In this document: positions 1 to 14,811 of the stretch, piece after piece
How the letters are laid out: every line of letters starts with the position of its first letter
Numbering within the stretch: position 1 is the first letter of the stretch
Assembly: GCF_021155765.1 (NCBI RefSeq)
Contig: NC_060113.1
Location: 156,001-220,000, forward strand
From: Diprion similis
Lineage: Eukaryota; Arthropoda; Insecta; Hymenoptera; Diprionidae
DNA length: 64,000 nucleotides
Reading direction: 5' to 3'
Notes under the pieces: model-generated
The model's database searches: none
The model's input: the letters and a program-made list of their open reading frames with translations, nothing else
Told to the model about the DNA's origin: nothing
Program-made: the position numbers and the translations under genes

Positions 1-576
1 TCAGGGATAATTTCAGGAATAATTGCACCAGTCGACTTACATAAATTGCAAAAAAAAGTGGAATACATTTTTCAGTATCCTGAACGTGCAAACTCATGAT
101 TTTAAAGATACCGGTATATTTAGAATAAGATATTTTCAAAATGCAGCCTTATTACAATAAATTATATCTACTCTCGACTCATAATGATTGATCAAAATTT
201 TACGAAAAAAACTAAAAACATTTATTAAAATGTACTTCTCCTTCACACTGTAATATGCAACAGGTTCTTCTTCTTATTTCTTCTCTTTTCTTTCGACGTG
301 AATGGTACAAGATGTACTTTGAAAGAAAAAAAAAAGAAATCGATGGATCATCGATACAGGCAGTAAATTTTATCAATTTTAATATGAAAATACCTGCACT
401 AAAGCTTAGTGATAAGACTGCATTGCGAACAACCAGACGTAATAAACGTAAGTTCTCCTAAGAAAAGTTTTTTTTTTTTTATCACAGTGCATACCAATAT
501 CTCTATCAAACTATACATGATGTGCAAAGTAGATACGAATAGAAAGGAGACGTGATATGACTATGTTTAAACTGAC
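1..576. other. TLK intron (A/T-rich)
   Basis: Follows the donor GTCAGT after the last visible TLK exon. No further exon can be supported. A 64-base stretch (446-383, minus) between AG and GT is open in frame, but its translation does not resemble TLK. Confidence 0.5.
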
Positions 577-1481
577 CATGGGGTATCCTTGCTGGGGGGA
601 GGGGCTCTTAGCTCCCGTAAGTCGAATCGGACTGTTTCCTGGATGTTGTTTGGCAAAGTAATCGTTGATCTTCTTGTTATCCAGCGCAGCAACTGAGCGA
701 GCCCCCTTGCCCCCCACAGGTCCCCCTGGCACCCCCCCGACCCCGTCATCTACCTTGCGTTTTCTCTTCCTTTCCGACGGAGTCCTTGGCACCTTCTCAG
801 GAGTATTGGGGTCCACCTCCTTGTCACTATGCGACGAGCCTGGAAAAGTGATATCGAGTAAAGGCGGGTTCACATTTTTATTTTCTTTTGTAAAAGAATT
901 CAATTTCTATCGATTTATTTTTACTGCCTTCTTCTCTACTACGTAGAGTGAAAAAAAAAGAAGAAAGTTTACTCTGTACTTATGCTTACCGGTGCTCATG
1001 TTTGAGTCTTGACTATGAACCGACTGACCAGAGTTTACAGTTGATTGGGGTGCCATCTGAATTTGTGATCCAGCAGACATCTGTATGTAGAAAATTGCAT
1101 GATATTAGGTATATAAAAAATCATTGGGAGGAAGAGGTGAGTAGAAAAAAAAAAAAAAAAACACAAACACAAACAAAAAAGCAGTCATCTGATTATTTAC
1201 GTAAGATTCTATATTCAATCATTGAGTTGATGACTCGGATAAACACAACAACGAGGGTTGAAGAAGATCATCAAAAATTGAGCCGAATAAACATAATGAA
1301 ATAGATTATGGATACAACATTGATGATAGAAAGTATAGACACAGCGACACATACCCACACAGGTGCTCGAGGAATATGAGACATTCATACAGACACGCAC
1401 ATACACACACACCTAAACGTCAGAGTGGTTCAGAATGAGAGAAAGAAGGAGAAGAGAGAAAGAGACAGAGTGATATGGTAA

Positions 1482-1513
<32 letters not shown>

Positions 1514-4500
1514 AGAGGAGGCACCTTCCAGGATGGTTCACGACAGAGCCCCATAATCACGTTTGCTGTTTGAGCCAATCGGCGGTACGTCAACCATTGG
1601 CACAATTAACGAATGTGTTGAGGGAGGAATAAAGAAACAACAAAGTAATGGCGAAAAAAAAAAAAATTCTAGGAAAACAGAAGAGCCACACTCTTGATTC
1701 GATATGCAAGTGTGAAACGAAATATGCAATATATGTTTAGTGCTAGAGGAATCACGACAAAATGGAGGTCCCTAGTCAGAGGGGGACAGGCAGAAGGGCA
1801 AGAGGGGGGCAAGTCGAGACGGGGGCAGGGAGGGAGGGAGGTAGAGAGAGCGAGAGAGCGAGAGAGCGAGGGAGCGAGAGAAAGAGAGGGACAACACGCA
1901 AGTTCGTTGCGAGGCGGCGCGGGACAAGAGCAGCGTCCGCCGCATGTACATACATACGTACATACATACATACATACATACATTGTATGCATAGATACAT
2001 GAACGTATACATAGATTGCGGATCGTGTGCCTCTCCATACAACGCGACGCGCGAACGCACAACATTCGAGACAGTTTTACTTACTATACAATACCTCTAC
2101 GCTCTATCTCTCTCTCTCTCTCTCTTTCTCTTACTCGTTCTTGTTCTCGCTCCGTCTCTCTCCGACCCTCATAAATCTATATTAGAATATAGATGTGCGT
2201 ACGACATATATAGGTATGTGATAACGAAGTGAAAAAAAAAAAAAAAAAAAAAACACAAACAAAATACACGCGACGTACGTAACCATAGATACTAAAAACC
2301 AAGAATGCATAAAGAGTTACAAGCATGGGTAGAAGGGACGAACAGCTGAGGATTTGCGACTGACGGAGACAGAGTTCTGTGATATCTATCCTGAGGTCTA
2401 TACTAATGTTATATACGACTATACGGATGGATATGTTAGAAATTTGGAATACCGCATTAGGTAATGGCTGGTACGTCTCGTAGTTGTCATCGTAGTTAAT
2501 GTCCGACTTTACATGATTCCCTAAGTACGTATATTTTACATACGTATTATACATACATACGCGTGCCGTATAAAACCGTGCGAAAGAAGGAGACCTCGTG
2601 CGTTCCTTCGTTTGTCTGCCTGGTTGCCTGCCTGCCTACCCCCCACATCACTATCAACCTATTGTACATACGTACGTACGTACGTACCTGCCTACCTAGT
2701 TTATACGTGGTATTATTGCTCGACAAGTTGGTGATTCTATCTATCTATCTATTCATCTAACTATGTATTTATCTGACTGTCTATCTATTAACTGCGTCCA
2801 TAACATCGATGATGTTTTTATCTACGTTTTTCTTCAATTCAACGATCCGACTGATCCGCCGCTGACATCAACCGTAAGTATAATTGAACGATGAATGCGA
2901 CGGTAAGACAGAATGTGACAACGGAATATCGAGAAGGTTGTAGTTCGAATGAAAATAAGTGACGAATGCAACAAGGGTAAAGGAAATGTCAGACTAAAAT
3001 GCGTCGTGACTTTCCAATTGTATTCGGAAATTGAGAAGCGACGTATAAGTACCGACACAACACTGCGTACCACGACCAAAATCAGCGCGCATCTCCCTCT
3101 TCAGCCACAATTAGTCATAGACATAGTTGTTGCATCCATAAATGAAAAAAAATAATGCAATTACCGCGTAACGCGAGACACGTGTCTTTATTTTTTTTTT
3201 TTTTTTTTTTTTTTTTATTATTTTTTTTTTTTTTTATATACTATTTTCTTTCAATAAATAGTCTATTCGCGATGCATCTTTGGCGAACGTTCTTTCTTGC
3301 GCACACACACCTCCCCCCCTCCCCCATGAGTCACGCATCAGACGTGATAATTTATAAGCAACGATGATATATGAACACACACACATGTCTAGTATGTGCG
3401 TAATACGAACCCAGATGAACAAGGGACATGTGCAGTGCAGGGGTGGCGAGTTTAACCCCGGAAGCCAGGCGTAGTCGCGGCCATAACCGCCGCTGCCCTG
3501 CTCTCTCCACGTTCCGTAGGTCGGTCGCGAGGCGGCGAGACGAGGTGAGGTGAGGTGAAGTGGATGAGGTGGGTGAGGTGAGGTGAGGTGAGGTGACTCG
3601 AGTCGAGTCGAGTCGAGTCGAGTCGAGGCGAGGCGAGTGTCTTTCTACTTCACAAACTCGACCGTACGACGGCGGCAGTAGCGCGACGTGTTTAATAAGC
3701 TCGATCCTCCGCACAGGTATCAGCAGATAAAAGAAGTATAATCGTGGTAATACCAATCGTAGGAATCATCGCGTATCTTCCCGTGATCGTAATAGTCAAT
3801 GACCACAACGTCATTATCATCTTCATAACCGTCAACATAATTCCGTGTAAGAATAGCGTAAACGACGTTACCGATGATACGGTCATAGTAACGGCAACAG
3901 CAACAACAGCAACAGCAGCAGTAGTAATAGTAGTAGTAGTAGTAAAAGTAGTAGTAAAAGTAGTAGCAGTAGTAGTAGTAGTGATAATAGTAGTAGTAGT
4001 TTTTCTTGTTTTTATAACACGATTGATGATGACCGAAAAACGCGATCACGTCGACGATGACGATGACGATGACGGCGATGACGGCGATTACGACGACTAC
4101 GTCGACAACGGCAGATTCGCCTAATCGAAACGGAACTGTCCAACCACCGTGCGTTCGCATACTACCAACCACTCTCTACCTCTCTAACGGAGAGGTTTCT
4201 CCTCTACGTACCGGCAAATGAGCAACGCGCGAGAATCCGAGATGCGGCAAAAGGTGCAACCTCCACCCTCCCCGGCGTTAACCGACGCCACCGCCACCGC
4301 CACCGCCACCGCCGCCACCGCCCCTTCCTCTCGCCCGCCTCGATATCACAACAGAACGAACGAGAGCGCGAGAGATGCCTGACGATGAGGGAGGCGAGGT
4401 ATACGAGAGGGGAGGAGAGGGCGTATGAGACATTCCTTCGGTGAACAGCTCGGACACGCGTGTAAGTGAGACCGGTAAAATCAATGTGGCGGAGTGCTCT

Positions 4501-4717
4501 GCGGGCTTCTCTCGACTCAACGTGTTGTGTGCGCCGGGGGGCGGGGGGAGGGGGTTGAGCCAGAGGGAAAGAGGGGCGGAAAACGGATGGACCGACACAG
4601 AGACGGACGTACGTACAGACCGAACAACCAGCCAACCAACGTCGAGACCAACGTAGACTGCCGAGCTCATGCTGTTTCTGCTTTCGATTCTTTGCTGCTC
4701 CGTAATTCAACTCGCAA

Positions 4718-4762
<45 letters not shown>

Positions 4763-5545
4763 CGGTGCTAAGTTTCGTAAGTTTGTTTCCGTTGTGATCG
4801 TTTTTTGTATTTGTTCGTTTAAGATTCACAACAGTTCTCAGCTCAGCTCAGTCAGTTCAAATTGTAATCTTTTGGTTACACGTCCTTGCGTCTCTTGTTA
4901 GGCAGTGCGTTGCTACTTTTCTTTCACTTAAACTCTGTGTGTCTCTCACTCGCCCGTAAAGTTCATCCGTAGCCGCTGTTTGTACGGCGGAGAAACGGGT
5001 TTCCGGATAGTTCCGACTCTTGTCAACACGAACGGACGTGAATCTAGATTGTAGTTCGCAAAGTAATCCTGCCGTATCGACCGTCGCGTCGTCGTCGCAA
5101 ACCCGAGGATGTTAAAAATGCACATAAGTCGGTACCTAAAATTACTCGATCTTCTTTACAGGTTTGAATTTGAATTTTCGTATCGTAATACGTGATACGT
5201 ATAGAAATAAAATAGGCACGCACGCGGCATGTACCTACAGTATTTCGTCGTAGGAGACAACGACGACAATATAACTTTTAACAAGTTTTTGAACGAAACC
5301 TGCGATATTATAGTGAAAGGAAACTTGCTTCCCAATGACGCCAAACAACACCACGCAAGTATGTAAGCACACATGCGTTATGCGGAGCAGCAGCAGAACC
5401 AGCACCAGAGGAGTGGGTCAAGGACCAGCAGCAACGATTAACGCCGATTTATAATTATACACAGAGACCAACGTCGCACGTTATTGTACATTCTACTCTA
5501 CTCCTCAAAAACATTTATTTATTTCTTAAGAGTCAAGTCGATATC

Positions 5546-5581
<36 letters not shown>

Positions 5582-7253
5582 TAGGTACGCGGTTGCGAAA
5601 AGCGCGTCGTCGCTCTGCTTCGATCCGTTCCAATCTCTTAGAAACTATCCGAACGACAACGAAAGATGTACCTAACCACCGGCAATGCGAAGATTCTCAC
5701 GACGAAAAATCTTATATAATGTTATAACGAACAATATGAAAAAAAAAAGTCAAAGTCTATACACACACACATATATATACATCATCGAAAGCCAACATTG
5801 CATTTTTCTCTACGGTGTACAAAAACACACTGTACATGCTACGGAAAGGAAAAAGAAAGAAAAATTTTATGCACAAGCGTTGACGATAAATAATTCACAA
5901 GTATAGTAAATTGTTTACGAATATCGTACGACGACGACGCGGACGACGACGACGAGAATGAGGATGAGGATGAGGATGAGGATGAGGATGAGGATGAGGA
6001 TGATGAAGGGGAACGGGTGTTAAGTACGGACTGCGATCTATAACGTGGTGCGTGTGTGGCGGTGGTGTACCTGAGATAGCTGACCCTGGACTTGACTCGT
6101 AGACGAGGACGAGTTCCTGTGATCTGGACGAGGAGGGGCATTGTCGCGTCGTGTCCAGTCTATACCCAAGGCAGTGGGCTGCCCGCACCTGCCAGGATTC
6201 GGAACCGATGATGCGGATTGCGTGCTGTTAACAGCAGCAGCATTTTTCGCAGCAGACGCGTTGTTGTTCGGACCTGCACCCTGCAAAACGTGACACGGCT
6301 CTAATGCTAGTCCATATATAAATAATTTCTAACCATCTCAATCAGGGGGGCCACAAATATTCGGGAAAAAAATTCCATGAAATTGCCACTTTTTCCAGAA
6401 TCTAGAACCTATAAGTTTTCCATCATATTTTCCAAAAGATCTATTAAGTTACTAAAACCTAAATCGTTCAGCTTACTAGTTCTATATTTGATTAAAATAC
6501 AATTATAATTCAGGAAAGATATAACTGTCCAAAAAGTTTATTTCAAATAATTTCAATTTATCGACGAAAAAAAGTAAACTTATTACCTTAAAAAATCATT
6601 TCTAATTCCCATGATAGAAAAGTGTATACATTTTCAGTTTTTTTCATGACCCCTTTTAAATTTCCTGAAATTTCCACATTTTTTCACGTGTGTGGCCACC
6701 CTGGTCAATCTATACACATCTATAATATTCTCATACATTGATAATAATTTCATTAATATTCGCCCACCCGATATGCAGATAAATTAATTAAACAGTTCGC
6801 ATCACCGTATTAGTTACGAAACAGCGATAATTATATAATGCATCACATGCCTTATTGTTAAACGAACGAAAAGTTCAAATTCACGTGTATAACTTCATCA
6901 GTTCCGTACCTTCAATATATATATATATATATATATATATTCCCGCGAGTAGAATTACAATCAAAAGTGTAAATATAGGGATATCGTTCAAGTTCCCGGT
7001 TATAAACAATTAGTTTCTCATCGACGACGTCGTTGGTCATCTATTCAAACTGTAGACTCGAAACTGTCAACACCTCTACGTTATTTCCTCATGCATCGTC
7101 ACGTGTCCTTCTCTTCAAATCTCAAGATACACCTTTTTTCTTTCCTAACCTTGGCCGAGTATATATACGTCACGTGAAATGTTTTTGATACAAGTTTTCG
7201 AAACGCGTTATATAAAAATACGTGCATTGAATCCATCCATATTACTATATGCA

Positions 7254-7310
<57 letters not shown>

Positions 7311-9290
7311 TATATTCATGTACTATTCGTATATACCTGCAGAGGTTGTGACGTCACCGCGGGCAGACGACACACGGCCATCGCCATCGACTGTACTGGA
7401 ATAAGTATCCACTTTTTCTCGCACTTTCTGCCTTCTTCGCCTCACAATAATCATGCAGTTTTCCCTTACACTGTTCGCGATCCGTTGTATTATCCGCATT
7501 AGAGTATAAATAAACCCGCGTACAATTGTTCGATAAAAAGAGGCCAAGACTTGACAAAAAATAAAAAATAAGAAAAAATGAAAAAAAAAAGAACGACAAA
7601 ATACGAGACGTTGAAGAAAGTAGGATGAAGAAAAGAAGAGAAAAGATAAGAAAGAAAAAAAAAAAAAAAAAAAAAAACGACAACAACAACCAAATTAAAC
7701 ACAGGTAAAATTCGTAATTTGATACAGACCATGTGTATCAATAGTCCTTGAAACAGTTGTTATCATGTCGTACGCGTGCATCGGCAAAATAAAAAAAATA
7801 AAATAAAAAAATTAGACTAGAAGAGCGTACCAAGAGTGAAAAGAAAGAAAGAAGGTAGTAGGTAAGGAAAAAAACAAAAATAAAAAAAAAAAAAAAACAA
7901 TGGGAATGCAAGATTTGACGAAACTAAGCGAACAGGAATCCAATCCTGTATATTGCAATATGTAGCCCGTTGTAAGACATCGCGACAACGTTTTCACCAT
8001 ACACGTATGTATAGGAGTTAAAGTTATACTAGAGCAGGAGTGTGCGGAAGAAGACCGAGCAGTAGATACTTGCTGATCGTGAGAGAGTCTTAACAACAAC
8101 CAACAACCAACAACAACAACAACAACAACAACAAGTGTCGAGGTCGTCGCGCACGCGATCCTACCAAGCGAGTAGAAAGAACTGCGCTGCGCGAAAAGGT
8201 ATCCCTACTCCAGCACATATTATACTTCCTTCTACACAGTGTATAACCTATGTATGTATGTATACACATAACCTCTCCTCCGATTCTTTGCAACCGAGGA
8301 ACCACCAACCCCCCGCGTTATACCCAGAACGTCCGTCCAATCGGACCGGCAACACCTCCTCCTACGCAACCCCTTCGCATACGGGACTCATCTTTGGACT
8401 ATACGCATATTCCTATATACATACTATAGAGGAAACTTGATCAATCGTCGCTTATTATCATACGACCAAGAAGACTTACCTAATACAGAAATAATATATG
8501 CTTTATAAACTGAAAGAAAGTGTCCACCGAAAAAAAAAAAAAAAAACGAACGAATTTTTACGAATATTACATGTATATAATAACATTGATTAAACGAGTC
8601 ACGTCGGATCAGAATATGGTGCTAACGCGAACAGAAAGAACAGAAGAACTGAAAGATTCAGGAATCCTTCAACTTGTCGCTTTCTTTCAAATGCGAAAAA
8701 TTTTCTTGCTACAAACAACGCCATTTTTATTTTACCTACTCTATTTCACGGACACTCTTTATACACACATACTCTCAACACACGGACATAGACCTCCCCA
8801 GCACCATCTAACCCCCCCCCGATACCTATACTGTACCGCAACCGTCGCCGTCGCAGCCGCCCGCTGCCGCCTCCGCTTTTGCCGCAGCGTTGAACACGGA
8901 GCATTACACAGGTTGAATGTTACAGATATCGCTGTTAAGGTTACAGATCGGTGTTGACACCAATCACGTACCTACCGACGCAACGTAACGTAACGTAACG
9001 TAACCTGTGTTGTATAAATGCATACATACGTATACCTATAATATACCATCAAACCGCGAATGCACAAGCAATGATGGAAAGAGATCTTTTCATAGCTCCT
9101 TTCTCTCTTTCTCTCGGAGATCCCGCGACAAGCAGCAGAAGCAGAAGCAGAAGCAGCAGCAGCGGCATAAGCCTTCCTCCACACAGCCGGCGCGCGGTAC
9201 ATACTTACTATCGAAGGATCAATACACAAGAGAGAGACCCTCCTCGGGGGAAAGGGGGGAGGGAGGAGGAACGAGGTGGGTCCAAGGGTG

Positions 9291-9336
<46 letters not shown>

Positions 9337-10711
9337 ACGATGGGGTGAGGTTGGGAGGGACATGTACCAACTTGCCGAGAGAACTCGTCCGTCGTCCATC
9401 CGTCGATCTACCATATTATCGAGCAAATAGCCTGGGTCATGCGTATAGCATCTGTTAAACACCTCCGCATATTATATATACATGCACACATATATATATA
9501 TATATATACACACACAAAAAAGTTAGACGTACGTGTAGGTATGTAAATATATATACATATGTATATTTGCAAAATTGTATTGGGTATAATAAACACCCTT
9601 TCCACCTTCTATACCTAACATGTCTAACAATTAAGGCAAAACTTAGGGTCGAATAGCGCCGCGTAGTGGTTACATCTACATATATATATATATATATATA
9701 TCAAATATAGTGGTGTGTATATATACATATATATAGGGTTCAAGACGCGGATGATGGCGTCGAAGTTGCGTATGGGTGTAACATAGGTGCGCGAAACGGC
9801 GAGACATAACCTCGAAACAGATAGTCGCGAGGACTTTGGTTCTTGGCACATCCTCTTCGGTGGTGTGTATATATACATATATATATAAAGCCATAAGAAA
9901 GAAGAAGAAGAAGAAGATGACTTCGATGATCGGCATCGTTATACAAGTCGAAGCAGAATCAACAGACCGATTGTAAATATCGCTACTGTCGTCTTCTGCA
10001 GTGTCGCGACGATTGAACGAAAAACGCGTTTCTTCTTCTTCTTCTTTTCCTTCCTTCTTTGCCTTCTTCATCGTCGTCTTCGTCGCTTAGTCACTGCGCG
10101 GTGTCTGTATATAAATAGATAATTCGTTCTTGCCGAGCGATATAGACGACAACGATGGTACGCATATGATAAGCGTAGTTATAATAGTTATAATAGTTAC
10201 ATACGCACACTGTCTACAAGTGTAGTTTTACAGATATATATAGCTATTCGAAGAGAGTGACAACAGGTCTCTCTCACTTACATTATACGCAATACTGCAA
10301 GTTTCTGAATATGTATGCGTGTGTGCGTGTGTGCCTGTATTATTATTATTAATTCGGCAGAATTATATGCATTATAAACACACATGTGCTTACAATGTTA
10401 TATGTGTTATCATTGGCGGTAACTGAAAACAACCCCCTCGCCCCTCCCGCAATCCCAATCACTTTCGAAACGCGTTTACTAACCACAATAATCGTGTAAT
10501 TAACACCATCAAAAGTTCACCTCATCCTTTCTATCTCGTACGGAATTATTTGTACGTTGCCTATAATACAAACCTACAATAATAATAATAATAATATTAA
10601 ACAGTAGCATTGTAGACCCAACGTGATAAAACTTGTAGTTAAGACAGAGCGGTCCTAAACGTTAACAGATAAAATTTGTACGACGTCACCACACTGTTCA
10701 GCTCATAGCTC

Positions 10712-10747
<36 letters not shown>

Positions 10748-13522
10748 CATGACGAACGATACGCGACGGAAGGTGATGAAGCAGGAAATAACGTCGTCAG
10801 CAAGGACCACGTCGACTTGTAGATTCGTGACTCCCTGCAGTTTTCGAGCTACAATTCACCGTAGTATAGGTGTCGCCGGCTGTTTCTAGCTAGCCCGTAC
10901 AACACATACGTATAATAAGTATAACTACGTGCCGTCTAGCTACTTATTCATACCTCTACGTACTCGCGTATCTACGTAGTTATAACGGACGTTTCTTATT
11001 CTATGCACATACACACATACACACACACACACACACACATACACATACAATGGCTTTCCAAAGGGTTGGAGGTTAGGTTTACGTGTGTGTTCGCGCTTGT
11101 GTATGTATAAATACACATACTCTATAGGGCGGGGGTTAAAGCTTGAAGGAGTCAATATTTCGAATATCCGATGCATCGAAATTTCAAACATACGAATGTA
11201 CAAGCATTAACGTAAAAAGAATTGTTCAACATTTTGACTTTTTTTTTAAACTGTAACTAACTAGTTAACTATAATTTTTAGTCGTTGAATACTTTGGAAA
11301 ATTAAAATTTCAGCCAATTAATCATTCGTTATATCATTTTCGCACGTTTGAAATATCGACTCCTCCAAGTTTTTACCCCCCACCCATACTATATACATAC
11401 TATACATATACACACACACACACACGCACACACACGTATAGATTCGTGAGAAAGATAGAAAGAGATGGAGAGAGAGCATTGCATATATAATAACACATTT
11501 CGCAGGGTAGATACATACGTACGTACGTACGTACGTACATGTGCATACTTTAAGGAGGAGAAGGAGGAGGAGGAGGTATAACGTCGATACGCGGCGGGGT
11601 GGTCCGCCGATTCACGTGGTGCATTACAGGATTCCCAAGCCTTTCGACTCGTTTGCCGTCGACGCTAGGCGAGGCGAAGCGACGGAAACCAACGAGAGAG
11701 GCCTACGAAGGACGCGAATCGTTCGGCCAGGGTATACGCCGTGTGTACTGCATATATACTATACCATACTATACCATACTATACTATACTATACTATACT
11801 ATACTATACTATACTATACTACACTATACTATACTATACTATACCCCTACAGCATAGAGGTACTCCTCTCAACGTATTTGCTCTCGGACAAAACGCGACG
11901 TTGCGACGTATAACCCGGGTGGCGGGTGGCGGGTGTCGTCCCGTGGGTTGTACCGACAGTTCTGCCGCCCGGGCGGCCGTCAGGAATGGAGGATAATACA
12001 GGTCCCCCTCAGGAACGACGGTGGGATCTAGGAGGTTCGTTCGCGCCTCACGGGAACTCGAAACTCGAAACTCGGGATGCGATGCGTGGATGTAACCCGC
12101 GGCTGAGTGACCGACCCGTGCCGGTGCGCGGTGTGAGATGTTTGACCGACGTTATTACGCGAATGAAAATTGTTTTTTATTAGTATCGTCAGATGGAATG
12201 TGTAAATAATAATAATAATAATAATTGGCAAATGTAATTTTTTTTCTTCTTTTTTTTCTTTTCTTTTTTCAATTCAACGTTGAAATTGACGCGTGACGTC
12301 ACAGTGTGATTTGGATATATAGATTACATACATGATAAAACAATGTGAAAATTGTGTTTAACATTGTTACGTCACGCTGAATTTTCGACGTTGCTAGGTA
12401 TATCTTTGTTAATTAACGTTGAATTGAAAAATGAAAAAAATCACCTGTCAATTATTTTTTTTTACACATTCTATCTGACGATAATAATGAAATTTTTTAT
12501 TCGCATAGATAATTGTATATATATATATACATATATGTGTTTGTCAGTGATGCTACGATTGTGTGAATCTCTTCTTCAACTATTCGCGGATAATTATGAA
12601 TTTTAAATTATTAAAATTAAAAAACAAATAAGGAGTGAAATTTTTTTTTTTTTTTTTTTTTTTCAAATTTGCCGCCATTTCTTTCAGGCTAAAGGTTCGA
12701 CGATTGATTGATCGACTGACAGGTTAATACACCGTGCAAATCGCACGCACGAATTAGCGCCGTTTGCATCTTATTCCGAATACTGCCGAGCTTATACGAA
12801 CCGCGTCGATTCATTCGTTGCATTATTTAACACAACGATTTGATATTGAAAAAGAAATTAATTTCGAGGTTAGAGTGTGATTCGAACGTGAGGATAAGCT
12901 TGTATAATTTTTTTAGAAGAAAAAAGAAAACAAAAGCAAAAAAAAAAAAATGTTGCAAAATCAATTGAACACAATGAAGTGAAAAATCTTTAATTTCAAC
13001 GCCTGACTTGCCTGCCGTACCTATCCTCACAGTTTTTTCTACAGAAGAGTAAAGTGAAAACAGAACAACGAGACGAGTAACCAGAAATCAAATTAAACCT
13101 CTCATCGAGTTTCGTTAAAGATAGTTTCAATGAAAACTTGCCACAACGTACGTTCGTTCAACCGTATGAAAAACAAATCGGCAAATTTTACTCAAATAAA
13201 ATGGAACAATAATAATTGAAAGTGAACAGATAAAAAAATAAATAAACAAACAAGTTTTTCGCTAAAAAATCATCATCATTCATGAAATTCGTTATACCTG
13301 AATAACAATTCCAAGTACAACATAACATTGAAGCTCTGAGAATGTTTTCGAATATGCTTATTATACACGAGAATCCTTATAATATTACTTTGGCGTTGAA
13401 ATTCAACATGGCGGTCTGGATAGCCAACAACGCCGTTTGTAAGTTAGCCTTGGAACCTCGAATCCATTCCCCTCCTTACACCCTTACTCTTGATAATACC
13501 GTAAATTTCTTTATCGTACGTG

Positions 13523-13553
<31 letters not shown>

Positions 13554-13656
13554 CATTATTTGAAACATCGATGACTGCGATTTAAATACTTAATACCATC
13601 GTAATAATATTATCACTCGTTGTTAATAATACTTGTTTGAAATTTATCATCCGCTT

Positions 13657-13691
<35 letters not shown>

Positions 13692-14526
13692 TCAGACACC
13701 GTTATCGATTGCCGGTGAACCTATCTCAGTGTTTGCTGCACCAACAGCAGTAGCAGCAAGCAAGTATGTAAACCATGTTCACGACGGTCATATATGAATG
13801 AATGATATTATCTTAATTATAAAACGTTACTTGTTGGAAAAATGAGAATGAAGAAAAGTATATACTCGACATATTATTCCCTTATTAACAATACCGACAT
13901 CTTCGTTATCTTCGTCATCGATGCTGTCATTTTCAAAGATTACAATTCGGATCATACAGACACATTAGACACGTACAAACGTTATGAAAAATTTACGAAC
14001 AAACTAAAAAAAAACGAAGAAACGGAAAAACAAAACCCTAGAAAACTTCGCAATTCATCTAAATCTACATTAAATACAACAAGTAACATTTTATTTCAGA
14101 TGATTTGCTCTCGAAGCGAAAACTGCGGCTGTAAAATTTTTTGCCGTGTTACGCGAATGAAGAGAGAAAAAATAAATAAATAAAATATGAAAACAAAAAA
14201 CGAAACAACAAAAACAATCTAAAATCGATCAAATCCAAGATAGAAACTGGGAATAAACCAGGTAACCGAAAAAAGGTGCCCCGGTATTCCCCTAACGTTG
14301 GTGTTGCACAAACTATAGACGCGAGCGGGTGGTCACGTGACGTGACAACAGAGTCGTACCCTGTAACGTATATGTAGTTAGGCATATATGTATGTACGTA
14401 CATAGGTATATACATGCAAGAGAATGGCAGGAATAAGTCGATGATCAGCCACACCTTGCCTGCGCCTTACGTTAGCTTACCGGCTCAGCAGTACCGTCAG
14501 TTAGTTAGTCAGTCAGTCAGTCAGTC

Positions 14527-14593
<67 letters not shown>

Positions 14594-14746
14594 CAATCAG
14601 TCACACCATGAATTACCTAATAAATTCGATGTGTATGATGAAAGGGTCATTATTATGTACACACCATGAATACCTATACATATATCATAAGAATCGAGAG
14701 AAAGAAAGTAAGAGAGAGAAAGAAAGAGTAAAGATAGTACGGATAA

Positions 14747-14811
<65 letters not shown>

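Larger units (their letters stand above)
1081..6070. other. TLK intron packed with simple repeats
   Basis: Lies between two phase-0 TLK exons. It holds GA/CT, CATA, poly-A/T, AGGTG/GAGTC, AGT, CCGCCA, AAGT and GATGAG repeats. Open frames here are repeat-driven. The 4.2-5.4 kb part is richer in G+C and could contain an internal promoter or non-coding exon, but I cannot show one. Confidence 0.6.

Noticed and set aside
383-446. Possible 64-base TLK exon, minus strand
   Set aside because: Open with AG and GT borders, but the translation has no likeness to TLK and the acceptor is preceded by poly-A.
5839-6188. Minus-strand frames of Ser/Pro-His repeats over 5.84-6.19 kb
   Set aside because: They run through (GATGAG)n and overlap the true TLK exon in other frames.
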